DNA from: Streptomyces aureoverticillatus
GTDB lineage: Bacteria > Actinomycetota > Actinomycetes > Streptomycetales > Streptomycetaceae
Assembly (NCBI RefSeq): GCF_014649395.1
Contig: NZ_BMSY01000021.1
Span: 1 to 64,000 of the forward strand
Length of the DNA stretch: 64,000 nt
Reading direction: 5' to 3'
This document shows, piece by piece, positions 8,706-17,951 of this stretch. The notes under the pieces were generated by a model. It saw only the letters and a program-made list of their open reading frames with translations. It ran no database searches and was not told the DNA's origin. How positions within the stretch are numbered: position 1 is the first letter of the stretch; each line of letters opens with the position of its first letter. Made by a program: the position numbers and the translations under genes.

Positions 8706-9866
8706 TCAGGTACGGAAGGGGCCGGTGACCTCGTACGTGATGCCGCCCGAGGAGCTGCCGGACGTGCCGCGCTGACTGGAGAAGTACAGGCGCGACCCGT
8801 CGGGCGAGAAGGCGGGGCCGGTGATCTCCGAGCCGGACTGACCGGTGATCCGCAGGAACGGCGCGACGATGTCGTCCGACGTGATGATGCAGATCTCCAT
8901 GGTGCCGCCGTCCTCGGCGACGAACAGGTCGCCGGAGGAGGACCCCGTGACGTTGTCGACACCGGTCAGCGGGGCCGGCCCGGGATTGACCAGATGGTCG
9001 TCGTAGGCCAGCTCGTAGGTGCTGTTCGTCAGGTTGAGCTGCCAGACGCGGTTGTCGCCCTTGGTGGTGAACCAGACGGTGTCACCGGCGTAGTGGCAGC
9101 CCTCGCCGCCGTTGAACCGCTTGGCGCCGGAGACCTGATTGCGGGTCGTCGTGGGCGAGCCGTCCGGGTCGGGCACGGTCGCCCAGGTGAAGGAGCCGGA
9201 GGTGCCGGTGCCCGCGACCAGTACCTGCAGGGTGCCGGAGGAGAGGTTGCCCCATGTGGTGGGCACGAAGCGGTAGAAGCAGCCGTCGCCTTCGTCCTCC
9301 GTCAGGTAGATCACCCGGCGCCCGGGGTCGGCGGCGGCGGCCTCGTGCTTGAACCGGCCCATGGCGTCGCGCCGGACGGCCGCGGTCACACCCCGCGGGT
9401 CGGTCTCGTAGACGTAGCCGAGGGAGACCTCTTCGCAGGACAGCCAGGTGTTCCACGGGGTGGCGCCACCCGCGCAGTTCTGCCGGGTGCCGGACAGTAT
9501 GCGGCGGGCGCCGGTGATGGTGCCCGAGGAGTTGAACATGAGGGCGCTCGCGCCGCCGCCGGGGTTGATCTCCGAGTTGGAGACATATATCCAGCCCGCG
9601 CCGTCGGCGAAGCAGGCGCCGCCGTCTGGGGCGTTGTGCCAGGTGTACGAAGTCCCGGGGACGACCTGCCCGGAGCGGGCGAGCACCCGGCTGGTGAAGC
9701 CGTTGGGCAGCTGGATGCCGTTGGCGTCGGCGGAGCCCAACGCACCGTACGGGCCGGGGCCGTTCTGGGCCGGGTCCGCGTAGGCGGCACCGTGCATGAG
9801 TGTCCCGCCGAAGGCGGCGGCCGAGGTGCCGACGACGGCTCCACGCAGGAAGGTACGACGTTCCAC
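8706..9866 (-). CDS. Tat-exported PhoX-like DUF839 protein
   Basis: A 386-residue protein of the DUF839 / PhoX-type phosphatase propeller family. The N-terminus reads VERRTFLRGAVVG, a twin-arginine Tat signal, and cleavage would be near AAYADP. The body shows the propeller phrases typical of the family (TWHNAPDGGACFADGAGWIY, LSCEEVSLGYVYE, YLTEDEGDGCFYRF, AEDGGTMEICI). PhoX enzymes are Ca2+/Fe-dependent phosphomonoesterases; many Streptomyces relatives are uncharacterised. I start at GTG 9866, which follows AAGGAG with 6 bases spacing, not at the in-frame start 33 bases further out. No Pho box could be recognised upstream. Confidence 0.8.
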   Translation of the reverse strand: MERRTFLRGAVVGTSAAAFGGTLMHGAAYADPAQNGPGPYGALGSADANGIQLPNGFTSRVLARSGQVVPGTSYTWHNAPDGGACFADGAGWIYVSNSEINPGGGASALMFNSSGTITGARRILSGTRQNCAGGATPWNTWLSCEEVSLGYVYETDPRGVTAAVRRDAMGRFKHEAAAADPGRRVIYLTEDEGDGCFYRFVPTTWGNLSSGTLQVLVAGTGTSGSFTWATVPDPDGSPTTTRNQVSGAKRFNGGEGCHYAGDTVWFTTKGDNRVWQLNLTNSTYELAYDDHLVNPGPAPLTGVDNVTGSSSGDLFVAEDGGTMEICIITSDDIVAPFLRITGQSGSEITGPAFSPDGSRLYFSSQRGTSGSSSGGITYEVTGPFRT

Positions 9867-9942
9867 ATCTACTCCTTCGTCACAGCGGCTGACTGTCACG
9901 GAGGAGAACTTAGGGCTGCCGTGCCCGGCCGCTCAGACCCCG

Positions 9943-9955
9943 AGAGTTGAACTCT
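9943..9955. repeat. 13-bp palindrome AGAGTTGAACTCT
   Basis: A perfect inverted repeat (6-1-6) about 77 bases upstream of the PhoX-like gene start, in the gap to the DUF4253 gene. It may be an operator for the PhoX-like gene; no regulator can be named. Confidence 0.3.
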
Positions 9956-10015
9956 TTCTGGCCGACCGGTGAGCAGGGGCGGGAGCTGCCGCCGCCAAGG
10001 GGGTCACAGGGCGTT

Positions 10016-10810
10016 TCAGTCCCACCACAGGGTCCACACCGGGGCGTCGACGAGAGCCGCCGCGTAGTCGTCGAAGTCGTGGAGCTGGGCCAGGTCCGGG
10101 CAGAAGGCGAAGTGTTCGGCGGCGAGACGGCGGGCGTGCTCCCGGGTGTGCGGTGGCCATCCCACCGTCAGGCCGAGCGTGTCGAAGCCCAGGGAGCACA
10201 GCCGCACGCCGAAACGCCGCTCCCAACTGCGCACCAGCGCCGCGACGGTCTCGGCTCCCGCCTCCGGCTGCCAGCCGCACGCCGCGATGGCACCGGCGCT
10301 GTCGCGGGCGGCGGTGAGGCCCAGATAGGGCCCGTGACCGCTGCCGGCGAGCACGGCCCGTACGCCGTCGGCGTTGCCCATGATCGCCACGGCCCGGCTC
10401 TCGGGAGCCTCCGCGGGCTCGGCCGCGGGTGCCATTCCGGGCCAGGAGGGGTACGGCACCGGCTCCAGTTCGTCGGACACCTCCTGCCACCCGGCCGCGC
10501 ACAGCTCGGCCGGGTCCACCTCGTCCAGCGCCGTGGGCGAGGTGGGCTCCAGCTCGCCGTTGTGCCAGGGCCGCAGCGAGGCGCCGCCGGAGTCCGCGAG
10601 TGCCCCGAGCAGCAGGGGCCAGAGCCCCGTCTCGCGGTGTCGGCGCAGCAGTTCGCCCCAGCGGCTGCCTGCCTCGGCCTCCGGCAGGGGGTCGTCGGAC
10701 ACCCAGAGGACCGGCTCGTCGGTCGCACCGGCGCCGGCGAACCGTGGGTCGGGCACCACCAGCCTGCCCGGCGGCAGCCCGCCGGGCAGGTGCTTCGCGT
10801 CGAGCGTCAT
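10016..10810 (-). CDS. DUF4253 protein, candidate immunity protein of the Rhs toxin
   Basis: A 264-residue cytoplasmic protein without signal or membrane segment. The C-terminal third fits DUF4253: RSWERRFGVRLCSLGFDTL, then AAEHFAFCPD and a terminal WTLWWD. The biochemical role of DUF4253 is not known. It lies 55 bases downstream of the Rhs toxin gene on the same strand, the place where immunity genes of polymorphic toxins normally sit, which is the only reason for suggesting immunity. The alternative is an unrelated housekeeping gene, since DUF4253 proteins are common in Streptomyces. Confidence 0.75.
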   Translation of the reverse strand: MTLDAKHLPGGLPPGRLVVPDPRFAGAGATDEPVLWVSDDPLPEAEAGSRWGELLRRHRETGLWPLLLGALADSGGASLRPWHNGELEPTSPTALDEVDPAELCAAGWQEVSDELEPVPYPSWPGMAPAAEPAEAPESRAVAIMGNADGVRAVLAGSGHGPYLGLTAARDSAGAIAACGWQPEAGAETVAALVRSWERRFGVRLCSLGFDTLGLTVGWPPHTREHARRLAAEHFAFCPDLAQLHDFDDYAAALVDAPVWTLWWD

Positions 10811-10865
10811 GCCGCGAGGCTACTCGCTCCGGTGTGCCGGGCACGGCCCGTCGTGCGGACGCTCG

Positions 10866-13800
10866 CTAGGCCCATTCCGGATGGCCGGGACGTTGCTCAC
10901 CGCCGCCCCCGAAGAGGGCCGCGAGGCCGGCGACGACCAGGAGCACACCGGCGGCGGCGAGTTCCACGGGCGACAGCACGATGGCGAGGGCGACGACCGC
11001 GGCGATCAGCGCGGCCACGCCCAGGACCACCAGAGCACCCTTGAGGATCGAGCCCCAGTCCCATTCCCACGGCCACTCCCAGTCGAAGTCCCACCAGGGC
11101 CGGGGCTTCGGCTGCGGCTGCGGGTTGGGCTCGGGTACCGGCACCGGAACCGGGACGGGGTGCGGGTCCTGTGGGCGCGGGTTGGTCCGACTCGTCTTCT
11201 CGTAGACGAGCGTGCCGTCCACATTGCCGCCGGGGGAGCTGACCGTGTGGTTCGGATACCCGAGAACGAAGTACTGGCCGGCCATCGGTTGGCCCGCGTT
11301 CGCCTTCCAGCCCGGATCGCCCTGTGCGGCCTTGAACTGCTCGAACCGCTTGCGGTAGTGGATCACGGTGTCCTTGGCCTTGTGCTGCTGCCCCTTCGAC
11401 TTCACCTCCCAGATGGCGGCCGTCTTGGTGCCCGTGTTCATGTGCAGGATGTCCACGAAGCCGTGTGTGGCGCCGGGGTTGGGGTTCTTGGGGTAGGGGT
11501 TGCGCTTGTAGCTGCCTCCGTCGATGCGGTACCCCTCGTGGAAGGTGCCGCCGACCACCTGGGCGCGCAGCATGGTCGCGGCCGTCTTCTGGGCGGCGTT
11601 GTGGAGCGAGGTGTAGTTGCCGCCCGGCGGCTTGCCGGGGCCGTACGCGAGGGCGTCGACGAGGTTGTAGACCTGGCGGTGCGAGCTCTCCCGCCGCTGC
11701 GTGACCGCGCTCTCCACCGCGGAGCCGCCGGAGCGCGCCGCCCAGGCGCTGACCTGGATCGCGGCGCCGGGGCTTGAGAGCAGGCCGCGCGGATCGGTGC
11801 GGTTCAGCGGGTCGTTGCGGCTGTACACGTACGGGTGCTCGGCGGCGCCCGCCCCCGCGTTCTCGCTGGTGACCGGGTCGCGGGAGGTGTAGCGGCCGAG
11901 GCCGGTGTAGTAGAGACGGGCCCGCAGGTTGAGCACGCCGCCCAGGGCCTGCTCGCCCCGGTAGCCGAAGCGGGGCAGCGCCGGGGCGGGACGCCGTGGG
12001 TGGCCGCGCCCGCAGTGGTCCTCCCCGTGGTGACCGTGATCCCCGTGCCCGTGCCCGTGCCCGTGCCCGTGCCCGTGGTCGTGGTCGTGGTCGTGGTCGT
12101 GCCCGTGATCGTCGTCGTGGTCGTGACCTCGGTCGCCGCGCCCCGGGCGACCGTCGCCGCCCGGCTCCCCGAAGAGCCCATAGCGCTCGGCCTGGGCCCA
12201 GGCACGGGTGCCGCGCGTGCGGATGGTCGAGCCGTGGATGTCGCGGTGGAAGTTCTCGCTGCCGCCCTGCCAGGTGGCGAAGGTACGGCCGTAGCCGTAG
12301 CTGAAGTCCGCGTTGAACGGGCTCGGGTGGCCACGTTCGGTGTCGGCGAGCACCGGGTCGGCGCGCTGACTGAGAATCTGCGGGATCCGCTCCGGGCTCC
12401 AGCGGTAGCTCACGGACGCCGAACGCACCTCGTCGTGCCGCCGGTCGGTGTGGGTGAGCACGAGGCGGGTGAGCAGTCCGTCACCGTTGTAGGTGGCCTC
12501 GGTCTCCTCCCGCGGCGCCCCGTCGTGGACGACCGCCCGCACTGCCCGGCCGAAGCCGTCGTACGTGATCCGCTTGCGCCAGTCGTCCTTGCGGATTTCC
12601 GTCAGCCGCCCGGAGGAGTCGTACTCGTAGCGGGTGCGCAGGCCGTGCGCGTACGACGAGACGAGCTGGTCCGCGTCGTCGTAGCGGTACTGCGTCTCGT
12701 CGCCGCCGTGGCAGCGGACGGTGCGGTTGCCGACGGCGTCGTAGGTGAGGTCGAGGGCGTCGTGCCGGTTCTCCTGCCAGAACCCCGACGTCTCGTTGGG
12801 CTGGTGGACGGTGGGCTCCGGGCGGCGCTCCGGCGGCTCCCAGGGCCAGGGCCGCATGTCCCAGCGGCGCGCGGCGACCAGATGACCGAGGCGGTCGTAG
12901 CGGAACGAGCGGAAGGTGCAAGCCACCGGGCTGGTGTCGCGCTGGGTGAGGATGCGGCCGTCCGGATCGCGGGTGAGGTCGGTGCGCGCCGTCGGCCTGC
13001 CGTCCTGGAACACCTCGTACTGTCGCAGCCGGTCGTGGTCGTAGGCGTAGCGGCGCGCCATCCGCTCCGGCAGCTGCTCGGTGAGCAGCCGGCCGTCGGG
13101 GTCGAGGGCGTACTGGGCGCTGCCGGCCCGCGAGTCGCGCATGGCGATGAGCCGGCCGTTGGGGTTGTAGCGGTAGTCCACTTCGAGGCCGTCGGGATAG
13201 CCCAGCCGCGCCAGGTGACCGGCCTTGTTGTAGTCCGCCTTGACGACGCCGCCGTCGGGTTCTGTGACGCGGGTCAGATTGCCGACCTTGTCGTAGTCGA
13301 AGCGTGTGGTGCCGGTGGCGTCGGTCATGCTGGTGCGCCGGCCGGTCTTGTCGTAGGCGTACGTCACCTCGGTGCCGTCGTCCGCGCGCCAGCGCGTGAG
13401 CCGGGCGTTCTTGTCGTAGCTGAAGTGCTGGGCGTCGCCGTCCGGTTCGACCACCTTGCTGAGGTTGCCCGCTCGGTCGTACTCGCGCCGGGTGGTGCGG
13501 CCCAACGGATCGGTCACGGCGATGATCCGGCCCGCCTTGTCGTGCTCGTAGCGGGTGACGGCGCCCTTCTCGTCCGTGACCGAGATGAGCCGCCCCGTGC
13601 GGTCGTACCCGTACTGCGCCTGATTGCCCTCGCCGTTGATGACGGCGGTCAGCCGGCCCGCCTTGTCGTAGCGGTAGCGGGTGGTGATCCCGGAGGGGGT
13701 GGTCTCCGCGGTCTTCTGGCCGCGCCGGTCGTACTCGTAGCGGGTCACCCAGCCGCGCGGGTCGGTGCGCGTGACGAGCCGTCCGGAGGCGTCGTACTCG

Positions 13801-15914
13801 TTGCGGACGGTGAGCCCCGCCGGGGTGGTGACGGCGATGGGCCGGCCGTCCGCGTCGTAGGCGGTGCGGGTGACCCCTCCCTGGCGGTCGACGACCTCCA
13901 CCACCTGGCCGCGCCGGTCCCGGCGAATCTTCGCCGACTCGCCCGCGGGATCGACGAGTTCGTCGAGGTAGCCGCTCTGCGTCCAGTGCTGCTTGCCCAG
14001 AGCCCCGGTCGGGTCGAACACGCGCACCGGGTTGCCCGCCGCGTCGTGCTCGACGTTCCACCGGCCGCCCTCGGCGTCGATGACGCCGGTGGGCCGTCCC
14101 GCCCTGTCGTAGCGGTGACGGGTGGTGCCGCCCTCGGGGCTGGTGACGGAGGTGACCCGGCCGACGGCGTCGAAGCCGGTGCGCGTGATGCCGTTGGGGT
14201 CCTCGACCTCGGTGTTGTTGCCGTCCGCGTCGTAGCGGAAGTGCGTTTCGACACCGGCGGGGTCGGTGGTGCGGACGACCTGGCCGAGCGCGTCGTAGGC
14301 GTAGGTGGTGACGCCCCCTTCCGGGTCGGTGGTCTTCACCAGGTCGCCGTCGGCGTCGTACTCGTGCGTGGTGGTGTGTCCCATGGCATCGGTGACGGTG
14401 GTCTGTCGGCCGGCGTCGTCGTAGCCGAACCGGGTCTCCCCGCCCTCCGGGTCGGTCTGCCGCAGCAGCCTGCCGCCCGCCGACCACTCCTGACGGCTCT
14501 CCTCGCCGAGCGGGCCCGTGTAGGAGGTGTTCCTGCCGCCGGAGTCGTACGTCCAGCGCAGCGCGCTGCCGCTGGGCAGTGTCGCCTCGACGAGGTTCCC
14601 GGCCTGGTCGTAGCGGTAGCGGGTCACCTTCTCGTCGGGGTGGGTGACGGACGTGAGTTCGCCGCGCGCCCCGTAGTGATAGCGGGTGGTGTGCCGGTCC
14701 GGGTCGGTCGAGGCGGTGATGAGGCCGTTCTCGATCGTCCGCTCGGTGACGCCCCCGCCCGGCTCGGTGATGCGCGACGCCACGTGGCTGTCGCCGCTGT
14801 ACCCGTAGCGCGTGGTCGTACCCTCCGCGTCCGTCACCGCGGTGAGGCGGTCGCGGTCGTCGTAGCTGTACCTCGTGGTCTCACCGGCGCCGGCCGACCG
14901 AATGAGGTTGCCGCGGTCGTCGTAACGCTGCACCAGCTCCGTGCCGCCCGGCGAGGTGGCGCCGACGAGTCTGCCGTCCTCGTCGTAGCGGAAGACGGCG
15001 GTCTGCTCCAGCGCGTCCGTCATCTCCACGAGGCGGCCCTGCGCGTCGCAGCAGTAGGTGCTGCGGGCTCCGGAGGGTTCGCCGGTCACGGTGGTGAGAC
15101 CGGAGCCGGCGTCATAGTCGAACCGGGTCCTGCTGCCCGCCGGGTGTTCCTGGCGGACCACCCGGCCCTCGTCGTCGTAGGAGTTGACCAGCACCACGGT
15201 GCCGTCCGGGTCCGTCTCCTGCCGGAGGCTGCCGTTCTCGGTGTAGGCGTAGTGACGGGTGGCTCCCTCGGCGGGCCCTGAGACCGACATGAGTCTGTCG
15301 TCGCCGTCGTGGCCGTACGACACGGCCCGGCCGTCGTCCGCCTCGACCCGGCTGATCCGCCCGGCACCGTCGTAGGCGAGCGAGAGCCGGCGGCCGAGGG
15401 AGTGCGCGACGCTCTGCAGGCGGCCGTCGCCGCCGTAGCCGAGGGTGACGCGCTGGCCCTCGCGCTCCCGGGCGGTCAGCCGTCCGTCCGGGTCGAAGTG
15501 CCACCGGCCGCCGCTGCGGGTCCGCAGGATCCAGTTGCCGTCGTCGTCCCGGCGGAGTTCGGCCTCCAGGTCCTGCGGACGCCGGTAGCCGCCGTTCGAG
15601 CGCCCGGTGAAGGTCAGCACCCGGCCGTCCTCGTTGTGGAAGGCGACGTCGCCGCCTTCGGTCTCCTCCAGGCGGCCGCTGAATGAGGTGGTCCAGCCCG
15701 GCCCGAGCGGACCGTCGGCGGTGCCGAGCGAGTTGTAGGTGCGGGACCAGTCGAGCAGGCCGAGCAGGGTCCCCGGGAACACCAGGTCGGTGGTGCGCTG
15801 GGTGTAGTTGCCGGTCGCGGTGCTGACACCGTCGCCGGCGAAGCCGTAGTCGGGTTCTCTGCCGAGGAGTTCACGGATGGGCCTGCTGACCGGCGCCCCC
15901 GCTGGTGATGTCAT
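10866..15914 (-). CDS. Rhs/YD-repeat polymorphic toxin with nuclease-like tip
   Basis: This 1682-residue protein opens with a DUF6531-like region (about 20-110), then some 45 YD repeats (YDxxGRLTxxTD style) forming the Rhs cage. A His/Asp/Gly-rich insert (about 1260-1300) precedes the Rhs core (LYYTGLGRYTSRDPV ... YVYSRNDPLNRTDPRG, ending at residue 1377). The 305-residue tip has GFVDIL and, 15 residues later, IWEVKSK: a D...E-x-K set like PD-(D/E)XK nucleases (D1488, E1503, K1505). A Pro-rich, Trp-rich linker and two hydrophobic segments end the protein. The ATG follows AAGGAGGAGCC. No signal peptide or WXG domain is present, so the export route is unknown. Confidence 0.92.
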   Translation of the reverse strand: MTSPAGAPVSRPIRELLGREPDYGFAGDGVSTATGNYTQRTTDLVFPGTLLGLLDWSRTYNSLGTADGPLGPGWTTSFSGRLEETEGGDVAFHNEDGRVLTFTGRSNGGYRRPQDLEAELRRDDDGNWILRTRSGGRWHFDPDGRLTAREREGQRVTLGYGGDGRLQSVAHSLGRRLSLAYDGAGRISRVEADDGRAVSYGHDGDDRLMSVSGPAEGATRHYAYTENGSLRQETDPDGTVVLVNSYDDEGRVVRQEHPAGSRTRFDYDAGSGLTTVTGEPSGARSTYCCDAQGRLVEMTDALEQTAVFRYDEDGRLVGATSPGGTELVQRYDDRGNLIRSAGAGETTRYSYDDRDRLTAVTDAEGTTTRYGYSGDSHVASRITEPGGGVTERTIENGLITASTDPDRHTTRYHYGARGELTSVTHPDEKVTRYRYDQAGNLVEATLPSGSALRWTYDSGGRNTSYTGPLGEESRQEWSAGGRLLRQTDPEGGETRFGYDDAGRQTTVTDAMGHTTTHEYDADGDLVKTTDPEGGVTTYAYDALGQVVRTTDPAGVETHFRYDADGNNTEVEDPNGITRTGFDAVGRVTSVTSPEGGTTRHRYDRAGRPTGVIDAEGGRWNVEHDAAGNPVRVFDPTGALGKQHWTQSGYLDELVDPAGESAKIRRDRRGQVVEVVDRQGGVTRTAYDADGRPIAVTTPAGLTVRNEYDASGRLVTRTDPRGWVTRYEYDRRGQKTAETTPSGITTRYRYDKAGRLTAVINGEGNQAQYGYDRTGRLISVTDEKGAVTRYEHDKAGRIIAVTDPLGRTTRREYDRAGNLSKVVEPDGDAQHFSYDKNARLTRWRADDGTEVTYAYDKTGRRTSMTDATGTTRFDYDKVGNLTRVTEPDGGVVKADYNKAGHLARLGYPDGLEVDYRYNPNGRLIAMRDSRAGSAQYALDPDGRLLTEQLPERMARRYAYDHDRLRQYEVFQDGRPTARTDLTRDPDGRILTQRDTSPVACTFRSFRYDRLGHLVAARRWDMRPWPWEPPERRPEPTVHQPNETSGFWQENRHDALDLTYDAVGNRTVRCHGGDETQYRYDDADQLVSSYAHGLRTRYEYDSSGRLTEIRKDDWRKRITYDGFGRAVRAVVHDGAPREETEATYNGDGLLTRLVLTHTDRRHDEVRSASVSYRWSPERIPQILSQRADPVLADTERGHPSPFNADFSYGYGRTFATWQGGSENFHRDIHGSTIRTRGTRAWAQAERYGLFGEPGGDGRPGRGDRGHDHDDDHGHDHDHDHDHGHGHGHGHGHGDHGHHGEDHCGRGHPRRPAPALPRFGYRGEQALGGVLNLRARLYYTGLGRYTSRDPVTSENAGAGAAEHPYVYSRNDPLNRTDPRGLLSSPGAAIQVSAWAARSGGSAVESAVTQRRESSHRQVYNLVDALAYGPGKPPGGNYTSLHNAAQKTAATMLRAQVVGGTFHEGYRIDGGSYKRNPYPKNPNPGATHGFVDILHMNTGTKTAAIWEVKSKGQQHKAKDTVIHYRKRFEQFKAAQGDPGWKANAGQPMAGQYFVLGYPNHTVSSPGGNVDGTLVYEKTSRTNPRPQDPHPVPVPVPVPEPNPQPQPKPRPWWDFDWEWPWEWDWGSILKGALVVLGVAALIAAVVALAIVLSPVELAAAGVLLVVAGLAALFGGGGEQRPGHPEWA
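12020..12140. repeat. hexamer minisatellite coding for His/Asp/Gly tract
   Basis: Inside the Rhs gene the plus strand shows tandem CCCGTG units followed by GTCGTG units. On the coding strand these give HG and HD dipeptides in long series. Such arrays change length easily by slippage in 6-base steps and so keep the frame. Confidence 0.8.
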
Positions 15915-15976
15915 GGCTCCTCCTTCGGTCGACGACCTGAAGGGCTCGCCCCGTAGCGCGGCCGGCGTCGACCCCC

Positions 15977-16005
15977 ATGGAGTGGACTTGAGCCAAGCAT
16001 GTCAA
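15977..16005 (-). promoter_or_regulatory. possible promoter of the Rhs gene
   Basis: On the minus strand a perfect -35 hexamer TTGACA lies at 16005-16000. At 17 bases spacing the -10 position reads CTCCAT (15982-15977), a poor match, so only the -35 is convincing. It would give a leader of about 60 bases. Confidence 0.35.
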
Positions 16006-16163
16006 CACGGGGAATGTGTGGGGAGCAAGTGCCTTCTGAGCCACCTCGGTCGACCCCACGGCGGCGGCCGCCATTGCCGGGAAGGCCGACTCCCTCTACG
16101 CTCACACGACTCCGTTCGTGACTGACGCTCAAATGTCTGAGCAGGCTGAGGAGTTGAGGGACC

Positions 16164-17693
16164 GTGCCCGCCGCCCGCCGACAGAGGCCCGCGCACCTGG
16201 CGGGCGGTCCGGTCGCCGTGGTCGTGCTGATCGTCACCGCGCTCCTGGGCGCGGCCGTGGCTCCGGCGTCCCCCACGGGGGCGGCGGCCGGGTCAGGGGA
16301 AGCCCGTGGTGGACCGACTGCCGCAACTGGAAACAGAGTTCCGCCCGGACGAGATGCAGCCCTCGCCGTCGACGGCATCCCCCGCCTCACCGACGACCGG
16401 GGCCGCACCCTCACCCTCCGCGGCTGGAACGTCGAGGACAAGACCCACCACGGCGCCGAAGCGCTCAGCGCCATCACCGAGCGGCACTTCGCCGACCTGC
16501 GCGCCCACGGCTTCAACTTCGCCCGGCTGCTGGTCTTCTGGGACGACCTGGAGCCCAGGCGGGGCCAGTACAGCGAGTCGTACCTGCGCAAGATCCGGCG
16601 GATCCTCGACTGGGCGTACAAGCATCGCGTCCATGTCGTCATCGACGCCCACCAGGACGTGTTCGGGCCCGCGTTCGGGCATCGCGGGATCCCGGCGTGG
16701 GCGACGCGGACCGACGGTCTGCCGTTCACGCCGCACCCCGACGACTGGTTCGCCGAGTACTTCGAGCCCGCCGTCCAGCGTGCCTTCACCCACCTCTACG
16801 AGGACGCGGACCTGCGGCGCGCCCAGGCCCGCGTGTGGCGGCTGCTCGCGGACCGCTTCGGCCGGCATCCGGCCGTGCTCGGCTACGACTTGATCAACGA
16901 GCCGATGGGGGAGCTGCGCGCGGGCGAGGACCTGGCGAGCGCCGCGCGCCGCATCGAGGCGACGCAGCTCACCCCGATGTACAACCGCCTCGCGGACGCG
17001 ATCCGCACCCAGGACCGCTCGAACCGGCTGTTCGTCGAGCCGACCCCGATCGTCGGCGAAGGCGTGCCCACCGGCCTCGGCCGCGTCGACGACGAACGGG
17101 TCGTGTACGCCCCGCACTTCTACAACACCGCGATGGAGGCGGGCGCCGACTACGACCCGGCCGACGGCTGGATCACGACGTACGAGAACGCGGTCACCGC
17201 CTACCCGCGCGAGCAGCGGCTCCCCGTCGTGGTGGGGGAGTGGGGCCCGCTGAACAGCGGCCTGCCGAACATGCGCCGCTTCCACGACGACGCGCTCGCC
17301 TCCTTCACTCGCTACTCATCGGGGTGGGCGGCCTACGTCTGGTGCTACGGCGGCGGCTACTGCGCCCTCGACCGCGACGGCCGCTTCCGTACGAACAAGG
17401 AACGCACCGCCACGCCGTACGCCCCCGCGGTCGCGGGCACCGTACGCGCCGACACCCACGACGCGGCGAGCGGAACGTACCGCCTCGCCTACCGCTCGAC
17501 GCGCCGCCCCGGCACCACCGTGCTGTCCCTCCCGCCGAGCACCACCGGCTGGCGGATCGAGGTGTCGGGCCGCGAGGCGCGAGCCGGCGCGCCGAGCGTG
17601 CCGCCCGGGCGGGCGCGTGAGGTCTGGGTGCGGGCGGCCGCCGGAGCCGAGGTGGAGGTGAGGGTGCGGCCCGGCACCGCCGGTCACGACTGA
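16164..17693 (+). CDS. secreted GH5 glycosidase, endoglycoceramidase-like
   Basis: A 509-residue protein with a signal peptide (VAVVVLIVTALLGAAVAPASP) and a GH5 (beta/alpha)8 barrel. The acid/base Glu is in GYDLINEPMG and the nucleophile Glu in LPVVVGEWGPL. The entry phrase LRGWNVEDKTHHGAEALS and the small C-terminal beta domain after about residue 420 resemble bacterial endoglycoceramidases, which cut glycan from sphingolipids; endo-glucanase-like activity is the alternative. GTG at 16164 is preceded by GAGGG. The stop runs directly into a 28-bp tandem repeat. Confidence 0.87.
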   Translation: MPAARRQRPAHLAGGPVAVVVLIVTALLGAAVAPASPTGAAAGSGEARGGPTAATGNRVPPGRDAALAVDGIPRLTDDRGRTLTLRGWNVEDKTHHGAEALSAITERHFADLRAHGFNFARLLVFWDDLEPRRGQYSESYLRKIRRILDWAYKHRVHVVIDAHQDVFGPAFGHRGIPAWATRTDGLPFTPHPDDWFAEYFEPAVQRAFTHLYEDADLRRAQARVWRLLADRFGRHPAVLGYDLINEPMGELRAGEDLASAARRIEATQLTPMYNRLADAIRTQDRSNRLFVEPTPIVGEGVPTGLGRVDDERVVYAPHFYNTAMEAGADYDPADGWITTYENAVTAYPREQRLPVVVGEWGPLNSGLPNMRRFHDDALASFTRYSSGWAAYVWCYGGGYCALDRDGRFRTNKERTATPYAPAVAGTVRADTHDAASGTYRLAYRSTRRPGTTVLSLPPSTTGWRIEVSGREARAGAPSVPPGRAREVWVRAAAGAEVEVRVRPGTAGHD

Positions 17694-17699
17694 GCCGTC

Positions 17700-17783
17700 G
17701 CCGCCGTCAGCGCCGACGGTCACGCCCGCCGCCGTCAGCGCCGACGGTCACGCCCGCCGCCGTCAGCGCCGGTGGTCACGCCG
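17700..17783. repeat. three 28-bp tandem repeats
   Basis: Units at 17700-17727, 17728-17755 and 17756-17783. The first two are identical and the third differs at three positions. Each unit contains GCCGTCAGCGCC and ends CGGTCACGCC. They fill the gap between the GH5 stop and the DUF4236 stop and run into the latter. Confidence 0.85.
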
Positions 17784-17951
17784 GACACCGAACGGCCCGG
17801 GCAGATCCATCGACGACGTACGCCGACCGGTGGAACTGATGGTGTGCCGCGGCCCGTGCTTCCCGCCCAACGTGATGGACCACGAGCGGCGGCTGATGTT
17901 GAGCCGGACCCCCGGAAGGATCCGGTACGACTTGCGGAACGTGATCGACAT
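17763..17951 (-). CDS. small DUF4236-family protein
   Basis: A 62-residue protein beginning MSITFRKSYRILPGVRLNIS, the hallmark of DUF4236 (xFRKSxxIxPGVRLNxSxxG), followed by a short beta-rich core (WSITLGGKHGPRHTISSTG) and RTSSMDLPGPFG. Function of the family is unknown. ATG 17951 is preceded by GAGGAG at good spacing; the longer frame upstream is not needed. The C-terminal end is encoded within the third copy of the 28-bp repeat, so the repeat has probably replaced or extended the original tail. Confidence 0.7.
   Translation of the reverse strand: MSITFRKSYRILPGVRLNISRRSWSITLGGKHGPRHTISSTGRRTSSMDLPGPFGVRRDHRR

Noticed and set aside
11835..15281. Plus-strand frame of 1148 codons antisense to the Rhs gene
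   Set aside because: It mirrors the YD repeats (Val/Ala-rich text) and has no ribosome site; the Rhs frame has clear domains.
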